From Microbulbifer sp. MKSA007 (lineage in GTDB: Bacteria > Pseudomonadota > Gammaproteobacteria > Pseudomonadales > Cellvibrionaceae), in assembly GCA_032615215.1 (NCBI GenBank), contig CP128433.1, forward strand, positions 4,324,501-4,388,500: a DNA stretch of 64,000 nucleotides. Direction: 5' to 3'. The notes beneath the pieces are model-generated. The model was given only the letters and a program-made list of their open reading frames with translations. It searched no databases and was not told the origin of the DNA. The position numbers and the translations under genes were made by a program. Below are positions 1 through 8,596 of the stretch, one piece after another. Every line of letters starts with the position of its first letter. Position 1 is the first letter of the stretch.

Positions 1-249
1 CAGCGCGGTGGCAGTCGGGCCCAGCGCTTACAGGAACACCCTCGTTTCCGCGCCGCCTACGACTTCCTGTTGCTGCGGGAAGAAAGTGGCGAGATTGAAG
101 CGGGCCTGGGCAAATGGTGGACCGACTTCCAACAGGCTGACGATGAGCAGCGCCAGCAAATGGTGCGCAAGCTACAGCGCACAGGCAGCGGTGGGCGCCG
201 CAACCGCAACTCTCGCGGCCGCCGTCGCAAGCCGAGAGCAGAACAGTAA
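1..249 (+). CDS. pcnB: Poly(A) polymerase I, C-terminal end (partial)
   Basis: The open frame entering from the left edge ends at TAA 247-249. It encodes the PcnB tail: a conserved HPRFRAAYDFLLLR segment, a KWWTDFQ segment and a very basic Arg/Gly/Lys-rich end. PcnB adds poly(A) tails to RNA 3' ends and so promotes their decay; the basic tail is typical of the family and is thought to help RNA binding. The catalytic nucleotidyltransferase domain lies outside the window. The TAA overlaps the folK ATG by one base (TAATG), so pcnB and folK are probably translationally coupled, as in many gammaproteobacteria. Confidence 0.9.
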   Translation, partial: QRGGSRAQRLQEHPRFRAAYDFLLLREESGEIEAGLGKWWTDFQQADDEQRQQMVRKLQRTGSGGRRNRNSRGRRRKPRAEQ

Positions 250-725
250 TGGAAACGGTATACATCGGCCTGGGCAGTAACCTGGCAGAGCCCGGCAAAC
301 AACTGCGCAGCGCCCTATCGGCCATGGAACGAATCCCCAGTACAGAATTATTGGAGTGTTCGAGCTTTTACCGAAGCGCCCCGGTCGGCCCCGGCGATCA
401 ACCCGATTACATCAATGCCGTCGCAGCATTGAAAACAGCACTGTCCCCGCTAGCACTACTGGACCAGCTCCAATCTATCGAGCTGTCCCACGGGCGCGAG
501 CGCTCCATCCGCTGGGGCGCCCGCACCCTGGACCTGGATATCCTGTTGTTTGGGGAATCTCAAATCGATGAGCCCCGCCTACAGGTCCCACACCCGCGCA
601 TGGCCGAGCGCAACTTCGTACTGCTACCCCTTTCTGAACTGGCTCCCGCGATGGAACTGCCCGGATTGGGAGCCCTTCCAGCACTCTTACAGGGCTGCCC
701 GGAAAACCGCCTGGAAAAGGTTTGA
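249..725 (+). CDS. folK: 2-amino-4-hydroxy-6-hydroxymethyldihydropteridine pyrophosphokinase (HPPK)
   Basis: This 158-residue protein transfers pyrophosphate from ATP to 6-hydroxymethyl-dihydropterin in folate synthesis (cytosol). It starts with the family signature YIGLGSNLAEPGKQL, has the substrate loop YRSAPVG near residue 40, and the HPPK signature RWGARTLDLDILLFG near residues 80-95. The conserved HPRMAERNFVLLPL segment follows. Length matches E. coli FolK (159). The ATG overlaps the pcnB stop. The next gene, the deoxynucleoside kinase, starts about 100 bp downstream on the same strand, so one transcription unit is likely. Confidence 0.95.
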   Translation: METVYIGLGSNLAEPGKQLRSALSAMERIPSTELLECSSFYRSAPVGPGDQPDYINAVAALKTALSPLALLDQLQSIELSHGRERSIRWGARTLDLDILLFGESQIDEPRLQVPHPRMAERNFVLLPLSELAPAMELPGLGALPALLQGCPENRLEKV

Positions 726-826
726 TCGACTGAGGCTCCCCAACTACTCGACGGGCGGCCCTCTCAATAGTACTTTTGCGTTTGCAACTCATCAGGGAAG
801 ACCCCAGACAAAGAGGAGTCGCTCAA

Positions 827-1513
827 GTGGTTATCGAAAAACCCGAGACCAGCACAGCTGAACTCAACCTGTCCAATAAAACACCGCCTAAATTTATCGC
901 GGTGGAAGGCAATATTGGTGTGGGAAAAACCACACTGGCAAAGAAGCTGGCCTCCACATTCAATTACGACACGCTGTTGGAATTACCCGAGGAGAACCCC
1001 TTTTTGGAGCGTTTCTACCGGGACCCCCAAAACGCCGCACTGCCCACCCAGCTGCACTTTCTCCTCCAGCGATCACAGCAAATCCAGGCACTGCGGCAGG
1101 ACGATATCTTTGAGCCGGTGCGGGTGTCGGACTTTTTGATCGAAAAGGACCAGCTGTTTGCTGAAGTCACCCTGGATAAGGATGAGCTGCACCTATACCA
1201 ACAGGTGTACAAACACCTCACCCTGGAAGCACCCAAGCCGGACCTGGTGATCTATTTGCAAGCCCCCCTCGATGTGCTGCAAGCCCGAATCCGCAATCGG
1301 GGAATCCCGGCTGAGCAGGCGATAAGCAATGAGTACCTCGCCACCCTCAACAACGCCTACACCCGCTTTTTCCATTTTTACGATGAGGCGCCTCTACTCA
1401 TCGTCAATACCGAGGAGATCGACATTGTCGATAGCCCAGAGGACTACCAACAGCTGGTCGAATATCTGTTCACGATCACCAGTGGCCGGCACTATTACAA
1501 CCCAGGAAGTTAA
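827..1513 (+). CDS. Deoxynucleoside kinase family protein
   Basis: The protein is about 228 residues from the chosen GTG. It has a Walker A loop GNIGVGKTTL near its N-terminus, the LPEENPFLERFY segment, and later RNRGIPAEQ, typical of the dCK/dGK-like P-loop kinases that phosphorylate deoxynucleosides for salvage. The GTG at 827 follows an AGAGGAG ribosome site by 9 bases. An in-frame upstream start at 776 would add 17 non-conserved residues and is less likely. A gene of this family commonly sits between folK and panB in gammaproteobacteria, so the neighbourhood supports the call. The exact substrate cannot be read from the sequence. Confidence 0.88.
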   Translation: MVIEKPETSTAELNLSNKTPPKFIAVEGNIGVGKTTLAKKLASTFNYDTLLELPEENPFLERFYRDPQNAALPTQLHFLLQRSQQIQALRQDDIFEPVRVSDFLIEKDQLFAEVTLDKDELHLYQQVYKHLTLEAPKPDLVIYLQAPLDVLQARIRNRGIPAEQAISNEYLATLNNAYTRFFHFYDEAPLLIVNTEEIDIVDSPEDYQQLVEYLFTITSGRHYYNPGS

Positions 1514-1518
1514 TCGTT

Positions 1519-2330
1519 ATGTATGCACCCTCTGAATTAGAAAAGCTCGTAACCGTTCAAACCCTGCGAAAAATGAAAGCGAATGGTGAGAAGTTTATTA
1601 CCGTTGCTCTCTACGATGCCCCTATGGCTGCGATGGCACAAAAGTCCGGGGTTGAGACACTGCTCGTCGGAGATTCCCTGGGCATGACCGTGCTGGGTTA
1701 CGACAGCACCGTGCCAGTGACGATGGAGCAAATGATTTACCACGTCGAGGCGGTCGCGCGCGGCAATAAGAAGTCCCTGATTATGGGGGATATGCCGTTT
1801 ATGACCTACGCCACCCCAGAGCAGGCACTCCAGAATGCAACCCGGATCATGCAGGCCGGTGCACATATGGTGAAGATCGAGGGAGGCGCCTGGCTCGCCG
1901 ACACCGTGAAGATTCTTACTGATCGCGGTATTCCCGTTTGCGCCCACCTGGGCCTCACCCTCAATCAGTACACAAACTGGGAGGCTATCGCGTTCAGGGG
2001 CGCGACGAAGAACACGCCAAGCAAATCCTCGAAGACGCCCTACAACTCGACGAAGCCGGAGCTGATCTGCTGGTGTTGGAATGTGTACCCGCCGACCTGG
2101 CAAAGCGTATTACCGAAGCCGTATCCATGCCCACCATCGGCATAGGCGCGGGCCGCGACTGCGATGCCCAGGTACTGGTAATCAATGACATCCTGGGCCT
2201 CACCCAACAGCCCCCCAAGTTTTCCAAAAACTTCCTGGTAGAGGCTGAGGATATTCCCGGGGCCCTGCGCAAATACGCCGAGGACGTCAAGCAAGGCGTT
2301 TTCCCCGGCGAGGAACACATATTTAAATAA
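1519..2330 (+). CDS. panB: Ketopantoate hydroxymethyltransferase, interrupted by one frameshift
   Basis: PanB makes ketopantoate from alpha-ketoisovalerate and methylene-tetrahydrofolate in pantothenate/CoA synthesis. Frame 1 (from ATG 1519) carries VGDSLGMTVLGYDSTVPV, GDMPFMTY and MVKIEGG. Homology then jumps at the CCC run 1958-1960 into another frame that reads PQSVHKLGGYRVQGRDEEHA, LVLECVPADLAKRI and PTIGIGAG, and stops at 2330. Adding one C restores a protein of about 270 residues, close to the E. coli length of 264. Nothing else in the gene is damaged, so I favour a sequencing error over true loss. panC, the usual partner, is not downstream; a thioesterase follows instead. Confidence 0.85.
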
Positions 2331-2408
2331 TACTCCCCTCATCCGGGTGCTTCTCACCCGGTATTTTTCTGCGGCAGGTCCCACCTGCCGCTCTCAAGCG
2401 GTAACACT

Positions 2409-3200
2409 ATGACTTTCGACCAACTAATCCAGGATTGGCTCTCGACCAATGGCGCCACTTCTGTGCCCGAAGGCTGGACCCAGGGGCGGGCTACATTTGG
2501 CGGCCTTGTAGCCGCAATGTTGTATGAGCAGATGGCTTCAGAGCTGCCTTCTGACAGCAGCTTGCGCTCTTTTACCACCTCATTCGTAGGCCCGGTTGCC
2601 CCAGGGGCGATTAACACCCGCGCGGATGTCCTTCGCGCAGGCCGCTCTGTCACTCAGGTACAGGGGCACCTCGATCAGGATGATGCCGTTATGCTGGCGG
2701 GCCTCGCCAGTTTTGGCCGCGGCAGGGAGTCATCCGTTCTCGCCAAAGGTCCCTCAGCACCGGAGTACCCCACCCCGGATAAATGCCTGCCCCTGCCCTA
2801 TATCGAAGGTGTAGTGCCGGAATTTACACAGAAGTTCGATTACCGTATCGCATGTGGGGGCCTGCCTTTCAGCGGCGCGAAAGAGAGAGTTTTAGGTGGC
2901 TGGGTACGATTTAAGGATGGCAGTGAGAGCCGTACTGGTATCAGCCACTTACTCGCACTGATCGATGCCTGGCCACCGGCGACACTCCCGATGATGAAAG
3001 AGCCGGCTCCCGCCAGCTCATTAACATGGACAGTGGAGTTTATGGAGCCACTCCCAGAGCGCACCGCTTCTGACTGGTGGCAATACGAGGCCGAAGTGGA
3101 ACAGGCCGAGGATGGCTACGCAGTAATACAGGCCCGCTTGTGGGATGCCGATGGACGTTTAACCGCCCTCTCCCACCAAATGGTCACTATCTTTGGTTAA
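2409..3200 (+). CDS. Acyl-CoA thioesterase family protein (double hotdog)
   Basis: This 263-residue protein has two hotdog-like halves. The first contains the motif GRATFGGLVAAML followed by a long helix region, the usual hotdog start; the second has GWVRFKDG and LTWTVEFMEPLP. This pattern fits the TesB-like/4HBT_3 thioesterases that hydrolyse acyl-CoA. No signal peptide is visible, so a cytosolic location is expected. It lies 78 bp after panB on the same strand. The physiological acyl chain is unknown. Confidence 0.75.
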   Translation: MTFDQLIQDWLSTNGATSVPEGWTQGRATFGGLVAAMLYEQMASELPSDSSLRSFTTSFVGPVAPGAINTRADVLRAGRSVTQVQGHLDQDDAVMLAGLASFGRGRESSVLAKGPSAPEYPTPDKCLPLPYIEGVVPEFTQKFDYRIACGGLPFSGAKERVLGGWVRFKDGSESRTGISHLLALIDAWPPATLPMMKEPAPASSLTWTVEFMEPLPERTASDWWQYEAEVEQAEDGYAVIQARLWDADGRLTALSHQMVTIFG

Positions 3201-3597
3201 CCAGCACTCGTCGATCAACTATCCCTTTACCGCCACTCATTGAGTGCCTTGGCTCCACGGATGGAACCATTTAAGTGGTCCTAAAGAATTTTGTAACTTT
3301 TCTACGGCCTTCAGACCACTCTAAATAATACTTCCCGATCCTGCTTAACCCGCCTAACGAATCAATTATTACCTGCATAAAAATATACAACTTTCGTGAT
3401 TTTTATTATTTTCTTATGAAAAAAATAAATCGCGCCGCCCTTACAGAAAAATAAAATAAAAAAACCTCCTTTACTCCAATTTGTAATCTACGCTATCCAT
3501 CATCCCCCCCATCGAAAACAAAGGGGCCGCCAGAGAAACGCCCCAATTTTCGACCCCACTACAAAACCGTCGGTAACAACAAAGTTGGAGAGCAATA
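3201..3597. other. AT-rich intergenic region with no gene seen
   Basis: There are about 400 bases between the thioesterase and the secreted EEP protein. The right half is AT-rich with poly-A tracts around 3415-3470, plausibly holding the promoter of the downstream gene. I see no RNA gene or conserved reading frame. Confidence 0.6.
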
Positions 3598-4635
3598 ATG
3601 ATAAAAAGAATATTTTTTTCACTCACACTTCTATTCAGCCATTCCGCCGCAGCAGTAGATTTTGAAGACGTTTGGGATGCAATTACTTCTTGTAACTGGT
3701 TTGAATTTATTGATGATGTCGACGATACCGGCTCAAAAGACCTGGACGGCTATGAATACGGTGACACTGAATTTGCCGATGCCAATTCAGGCAGCTTTGA
3801 CATGATCGTCTACAACATGGATGGATTTTTGGAGTGTATAGGCGGCAACAGCAAGTCTGACTTCAAACAAATTATTAACACTTTTGATAATAACCCCAAA
3901 GACCTCTGGTTGATGCAGGAGGCTTGGAGCAAAACCAAAGCCAATTATCTGGACGACGACGACAAGCTCGATAACGACACAGTCCCCTATCGCTCCAAAC
4001 ACTGGAAAGGCACTGGTACCAGCTTTGGCAATGGCCTGCTGACCTTTTCCAAGTTTCCGTTTGACCGAGATAATCGCGATGACGACGACTACACCTTCGC
4101 CACTTATGAGGAGGAAACTTTTGATAAGTGCGCAGGTAATGACTGTGATACCGAAAAAGGCTTTACCGTAGCAAAAGTTGAAGTGACCAAAAACTTCCAT
4201 GTTCATGTGTACAACACCCATATGGATGCAGGACACCAAGACGATGATCTAAATGCCAAAGCCAAGCAACTCGACCAGATTGCCGATATGATCGTCGCCC
4301 ACTCAAGTAATGCCACAGTCATTTTGGCTGGTGATTTCAATATGGCGTTTGATGAAAATGACGACGGCTGGCGCGGTACAAACTACCAAACTTGGAAAGC
4401 ATTTTTTGCCAAAACCGGCGGCAAGCATGCCTGCCAATATATGCTATCTGGCAGCGACACCAGCTTGGAAGCCTGTGCTGATGAACTTCAGGACGATACC
4501 GATCATGTCGTCGTTATTAATAACAACCCCAATTACACGCTGGACGTAACCAATTACTACATTGGCTCCGCGGAGTACACCGGGCTGAGCGACCACGACC
4601 CAGTATTTGTAGACTTCTCATGGGTTAAACACTAA
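3598..4635 (+). CDS. Secreted endonuclease/exonuclease/phosphatase-fold protein
   Basis: The protein has 345 residues with a clear signal peptide (MIKRIFFSLTLLFSHSAAA, cleavage near residue 19-20). The mature part shows the EEP catalytic landmarks in order: LWLMQEAW (metal-binding Glu), YNTHMDAG, LAGDFNMAF (Asp/Asn pair) and the C-terminal LSDHDPVFVDF. Members include DNase I-like nucleases, sphingomyelinases and phosphatases, and the substrate cannot be chosen from these motifs. The protein is acidic, with several Asp runs, as is common for exported proteins of marine bacteria. Spaced Cys residues suggest disulfides in the periplasm or medium. A GGAGAG ribosome site precedes ATG 3598. Confidence 0.85.
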   Translation: MIKRIFFSLTLLFSHSAAAVDFEDVWDAITSCNWFEFIDDVDDTGSKDLDGYEYGDTEFADANSGSFDMIVYNMDGFLECIGGNSKSDFKQIINTFDNNPKDLWLMQEAWSKTKANYLDDDDKLDNDTVPYRSKHWKGTGTSFGNGLLTFSKFPFDRDNRDDDDYTFATYEEETFDKCAGNDCDTEKGFTVAKVEVTKNFHVHVYNTHMDAGHQDDDLNAKAKQLDQIADMIVAHSSNATVILAGDFNMAFDENDDGWRGTNYQTWKAFFAKTGGKHACQYMLSGSDTSLEACADELQDDTDHVVVINNNPNYTLDVTNYYIGSAEYTGLSDHDPVFVDFSWVKH

Positions 4636-4799
4636 ACGAGCGGCACACAGCCTCTTCCGCAGGGGATCGGTAGGGGCTTAACCAATTTACCGACAAAGTG
4701 AACGACACCGGACTGAAAACCCAATCCAGCTACAATTTTGCTTATTGAGGAGAACTTTAACCCACGCATAAACCGCATGCTTGGCGGGAAGGGCTTTCA

Positions 4800-6359
4800 G
4801 TGGACAGGATTAAGAACCTAGTTGTCGGGAGTGGTCCTGCGAGTATCGCTACAGTCAAGGCATTGCAAGATATTGGGCAAGAAGTTGAAGTCGTTGATGT
4901 TTCATATGACCTTGAAGACGATATCAAATACCAAGTTAATATCTTATCCAAAAAAAACATTGATGCATGGACTCAGGAGGACAAAGATAAACTGTTTCCA
5001 GCTCCAGTAGCCTCCCGAAAAGGCCTGGAAAGAAGATATCTATTTGGGTCTGACTTTCCATACAGAGTACCAAAACCTCTCAGCATTACGACAAAAAACT
5101 GTAATACAGAATTTTCCCATGGCTTTGGTGGGCTTGGGAACGTATGGGGTGCAGCTATCATGCCCTACAGTGAAAGTCAGCTAGCAAATTGGCCTATCTC
5201 CTTAAATGAACTAACGCCATCCTACAAAAATGTACTCCGCTATATGCCTATAAGTGCGGAGATAGACAATCTCAATAACAAGTATCCACTATTCCCTAAC
5301 AACTTTACTGCCATCAAAAGAAATGCGCCGACAGATTTCTTATTGAAAAAATTGAAGGCTATTGAAAGTAATCTCCAGAGGAATGGCATTGAATTTGGTC
5401 GAGCCCGCTTAGCGGTAGATGCAAGCAAGGGGGAGCATGGATGTAGATATTGCGGCCACTGCTTTGACGGATGCCCATACCAATCTATTTTCAACCCTAA
5501 ATACTTGTTTGAAAAACTACAAAAAGACAAACTCACCATACATAAAGGTCTTCTTGTCCTGGAGATTCATGAAACAAGTCAAGGCGTAAACGTGATTGCA
5601 GTTGATATAACCAATAGCAAAATAAAAAAAATTACCGCACAGAAAGTTTTTCTCGCAACCGGCCAGTTTGCCACCACTACAATACTGGCAAGATCCCTCA
5701 ATCTATTAAATACTCCAATCAAAATCAAAAACAGCCAGTATTTTTTCTTCCCCCTCTTTCTCTACAAAGGGTATCGTTATGAGATTGAGTTTACCCTCGC
5801 AGAAATCTTTTTAGAGATTGACAATCCAAACATAAGCCCTGAACAAATACACCTTCAACTTTACGGTCGAAGCCAAATTATTGAAGAGCAATTAATATCT
5901 CTACTCCCCCCTTTTCCCAAAGCAAGTCGCCTTGGATCGCTTATACGTAATTCAGGGTTTTATGTCCTCTGAGGATTCTGACTCATTGGAACTAACTTTA
6001 ACCGACAAACAAGCAGATAGCTCTTCAATAGAAATAAGAGGAATTGAAAATACGAGAGCCCGAGAAATCGCCCAAAGAACACAGTCTTTAATAAGGCGTT
6101 CACTGATAAGGCTTGGTATGGTCCCCCCTTCTTTCTCACCGTACTACCACCAGGCAAAAGCTTCCACCTTGGTGGCAGTTTCCCGATGGGAGGAAAACAT
6201 GAGATATTCCGCTCAGACCTCTTAGGAAGGCCGGCACACTTTAAAAATGTCCATATTGTGGATTCTGCCAACTTTCCCAATATTGCAGGCTCAACCATCA
6301 CCTTTACCATTATGGCGAATGCTGATCGAATCGTAAGGTCTATAGGGTTTCGTGGCTGA
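4800..6359 (+). CDS. GMC-type oxidoreductase, read through two compensating frameshifts
   Basis: The N-terminal part shows the FAD-binding fold NLVVGSGPASIATVKAL, the GMC segment GFGGLGNVWGA, and a Cys cluster CRYCGHCFDGCPYQ. The frame ends at 5972, but homology continues in a second frame (LDRLYVIQGF, about 5930-6122) and then returns to the first frame (PPGKSFHLGGSFPMGG, then HIVDSANFPNIAGSTITFTI) to TGA 6357-6359. Both switches lie at C6 runs (5906-5911 and 6123-6128), one extra base and one missing base. Corrected, the product is about 519 residues with a normal GMC C-terminus. Substrate is unknown. The GTG start at 4800 is a best guess. Either sequencing errors or a recent pseudogene would fit. 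Confidence 0.7.
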
Positions 6360-6414
6360 TTGGCAGCCCAGATAACTGAAATAACCTATTTAGCTAGGAT
6401 ACTTCAAAAGATAA

Positions 6415-7383
6415 CTACAACCACTTTTTCCAGTAAAACAAAGCGATCTGCCCAGCCAATGCCACCACCAGCAAGATGCAAAAAGCAATAAAGCCCAATG
6501 ACGACTGCCCCCAGGGAATACCGCCGACATTAATCCCAAACAATCCAGTGAGAAAGCTCAGCGGCAGAAAAACTGCTGCCACCACTGATAGTACATACAT
6601 ACGACTATTCAACTGATCCGAAGTGCGACTCAACAATTCCTCCTGAGCGATTGCCGCGCGCTCCCTTACCGCATCGATATCGTCAACATGGCGCTGTAAC
6701 CGATCATTTACCTCTCCCAAGAGGGCGTGGCTGTGCTCATCAAACCAGGATAGGGATTCCTGCTGCAAACGCCCGAGCACCTCCCGCTGCAGGCATAAGT
6801 AGCGTCGCAATACGATAGTTCTCTTGCGCAGCCGAACCAGTAGGGAAGAGAGCTCCGAACCTCCCTTATCTAATAACAGGTTTTCCAGGTCATCGATTTT
6901 TTCTTCGAAGTCTTCGGCCCGATCACACATACGCAAGACCAACAGATCTGCCAGGGACATCAAAAGAGCCGCAGTTCCACGGGGACCAAAGCCACTGCGC
7001 AAGCGAGAAAGCAAGTCATCCTCTGAAAGCAACTTCCGTCGGCCGGTACTGATAATACGGTTTTCCTCGGCCCAAATGCGAATGGCGATCATATCCTTTG
7101 CACGCGGTTTGGATTTTCGCTCAATGCCGTACATAGCCAACATCAGCCCCTGATCCACAGTCATTACACAGGGGCGCGTTGTCTTCGCAGACAGGGTCTC
7201 TATCGCCGTAGCTGTGAGTCCACTATCCTGTTGCAGCCACTCGACGGTGTTGGTGCTGTCGTAGTCAAAATGCAACCAGAGAATTCCCTGATCAGGTTGC
7301 CAGGATTTCACCTCTGCCCAGGAAAGCTCTCGGCCCGAGCCTTTGCGATCGAGTAAGACAGCGTAGACCAGACCAGTTTCCAT
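6415..7383 (-). CDS. zntB: ZntB/CorA-family divalent metal transporter
   Basis: This 322-residue protein has a large cytosolic N-terminal domain with long helices (coiled coil about residues 155-255). Two C-terminal membrane helices follow, separated by GLFGINVGGIPWG. The family signature is GMN in CorA and GxN in ZntB; here it is GIN followed by VGGIP, which is characteristic of ZntB. ZntB moves Zn2+ (proton-driven uptake or efflux, depending on the study) across the inner membrane. The gene converges on the GMC oxidoreductase. Its right neighbour, the GFA protein, lies 51 bp upstream on the same strand. Confidence 0.85.
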   Translation of the reverse strand: METGLVYAVLLDRKGSGRELSWAEVKSWQPDQGILWLHFDYDSTNTVEWLQQDSGLTATAIETLSAKTTRPCVMTVDQGLMLAMYGIERKSKPRAKDMIAIRIWAEENRIISTGRRKLLSEDDLLSRLRSGFGPRGTAALLMSLADLLVLRMCDRAEDFEEKIDDLENLLLDKGGSELSSLLVRLRKRTIVLRRYLCLQREVLGRLQQESLSWFDEHSHALLGEVNDRLQRHVDDIDAVRERAAIAQEELLSRTSDQLNSRMYVLSVVAAVFLPLSFLTGLFGINVGGIPWGQSSLGFIAFCILLVVALAGQIALFYWKKWL

Positions 7384-7434
7384 AAGCTCTCATATCACCT
7401 GATATTGATTGGAGCATCACTTTCTTTGCGCGAC

Positions 7435-7839
7435 TTATTTACTGAGATGGGCCAGCTCTGCGGCGTTCTGCTCCCAGTTTTGACCATCGAAAGGTTCGAC
7501 CTCCAAGTCTCCGGGCCTCTCATCAAAACAGCGCGCATTAAGACTATAGCCATCCGGGTTGGAGCGCGGCACATAAAAAGACTTAACGCCGCAATGGCGA
7601 CAAAACAGGTGCTTGGCCACTCCCGTATTAAACGTATAACAATCCAGGTCTTTTTCCCCAGACTCCAGCTTAAAGTTTTCAGCGGGAATAATGACGTGCA
7701 GAAAACCCACTTTTTCACACATCGAGCAATTGCACGCATGGGCTACCAGTTTCTCCTCTGAGTCGCGCTCGTGCCGCGCCCGATAGCGAATAGCGCCACA
7801 GTGGCAACCTCCGCGAAGTTCAGTAGTAACTTTACTCAT
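7435..7839 (-). CDS. GFA (CENP-V/GFA) family zinc protein
   Basis: From ATG 7839 the product is 134 residues. It has the zinc-binding pattern of the family: GGCHCGAIRY at the N-terminus, ACNCSMCEKVG in the middle and LFCRHCGVKSFY later, giving Cys pairs for two zinc sites. The archetype is described as glutathione-dependent formaldehyde-activating enzyme; for most members the reaction is unproven. The start overlaps the last 8 bases of the upstream membrane-protein gene, so the two are translationally coupled. Longer upstream in-frame starts run into the neighbour and were rejected. Confidence 0.85.
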   Translation of the reverse strand: MSKVTTELRGGCHCGAIRYRARHERDSEEKLVAHACNCSMCEKVGFLHVIIPAENFKLESGEKDLDCYTFNTGVAKHLFCRHCGVKSFYVPRSNPDGYSLNARCFDERPGDLEVEPFDGQNWEQNAAELAHLSK

Positions 7840-8482
7840 TTGAATTATTGTCCTTTTCAAATAACGGGCGGGCAGCCAACAGTGAAAACAGCGAAAGGCC
7901 CAGCAGCAGGTGGAACCAGTTTGTACGCGCCAAACCCAGCACCCGAGGAGCGCCGGTACCCACAAACAATCCATCCATTGCAATGACTACTGCCCCTGCC
8001 CCCAGTAACAAAGGGCCTGGTGGCGATAATCGTCGCGGTGACATCAATTCCATCATTGCAACCCACAACCACAATAGAAGCCCCAGGGCGGAAAATACCT
8101 CTGTCACTTCCTGCGGCGATAACCTGCCACTTTCCGAGACGCCAATAGACGAGGCCAATACCAGCACCAGCACTACATAAGCGGGTCCCCGGGCACTCTG
8201 TCCAATACCTATCTCGAAACGTGCCCAAACCAACCCTATTCCAATTAGCAACAGCGAACTAAACCCGGATAGCTGCAGTAAAGCCCGGTGTAATTGGGTT
8301 GCCCCGGGATCAATACCGTAGCGATAGGCACCGACAATCGCGGAGACAGCGATAAATAGAAGACCCGCCATCACCAAGAGTGCAGCTGATTGGAAGCGAG
8401 CATTGGTAAGACGCCAGTACTGATTGGCAATCAGCAGTGCGGCGAGGGTGAGGAGAATGTCGATCAGCCAGAAGTTGTCCAA
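7832..8482 (-). CDS. Hypothetical multi-pass membrane protein
   Basis: This is a 216-residue, very hydrophobic protein with about six predicted membrane helices (for example ILLTLAALLIANQYW, LLVMAGLLFIAVSAIVGAY, LLLIGIGLVWARF and a C-terminal FHLLLGLSLFSLLAA). I do not recognise a catalytic motif. It shares an 8-base overlap with the GFA gene that follows it, suggesting a two-gene operon. It is separated from pnp by a strong terminator. Confidence 0.7.
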   Translation of the reverse strand: MDNFWLIDILLTLAALLIANQYWRLTNARFQSAALLVMAGLLFIAVSAIVGAYRYGIDPGATQLHRALLQLSGFSSLLLIGIGLVWARFEIGIGQSARGPAYVVLVLVLASSIGVSESGRLSPQEVTEVFSALGLLLWLWVAMMELMSPRRLSPPGPLLLGAGAVVIAMDGLFVGTGAPRVLGLARTNWFHLLLGLSLFSLLAARPLFEKDNNSNE

Positions 8483-8553
8483 TGTTTTGCCCTTTTTTTC
8501 CAGAATTCTAATAGAAAACCGGTAATAAGCGACAATTCCGCTTCGGCAGATAC

Positions 8554-8584
8554 AAAAAAACCCGGCTTAAAAGCCGGGTTTTTT
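8554..8584 (-). terminator. Intrinsic terminator after pnp
   Basis: The 9-bp stem AACCCGGCT/AGCCGGGTT (8559-8567 and 8572-8580; loop TAAA) has A-runs on the left and T-runs on the right, so it can act in both directions. It lies 13 bases beyond the pnp stop and marks the end of the rpsO-pnp unit. Confidence 0.9.
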
Positions 8585-8596
8585 CAGTCCGTAGAC

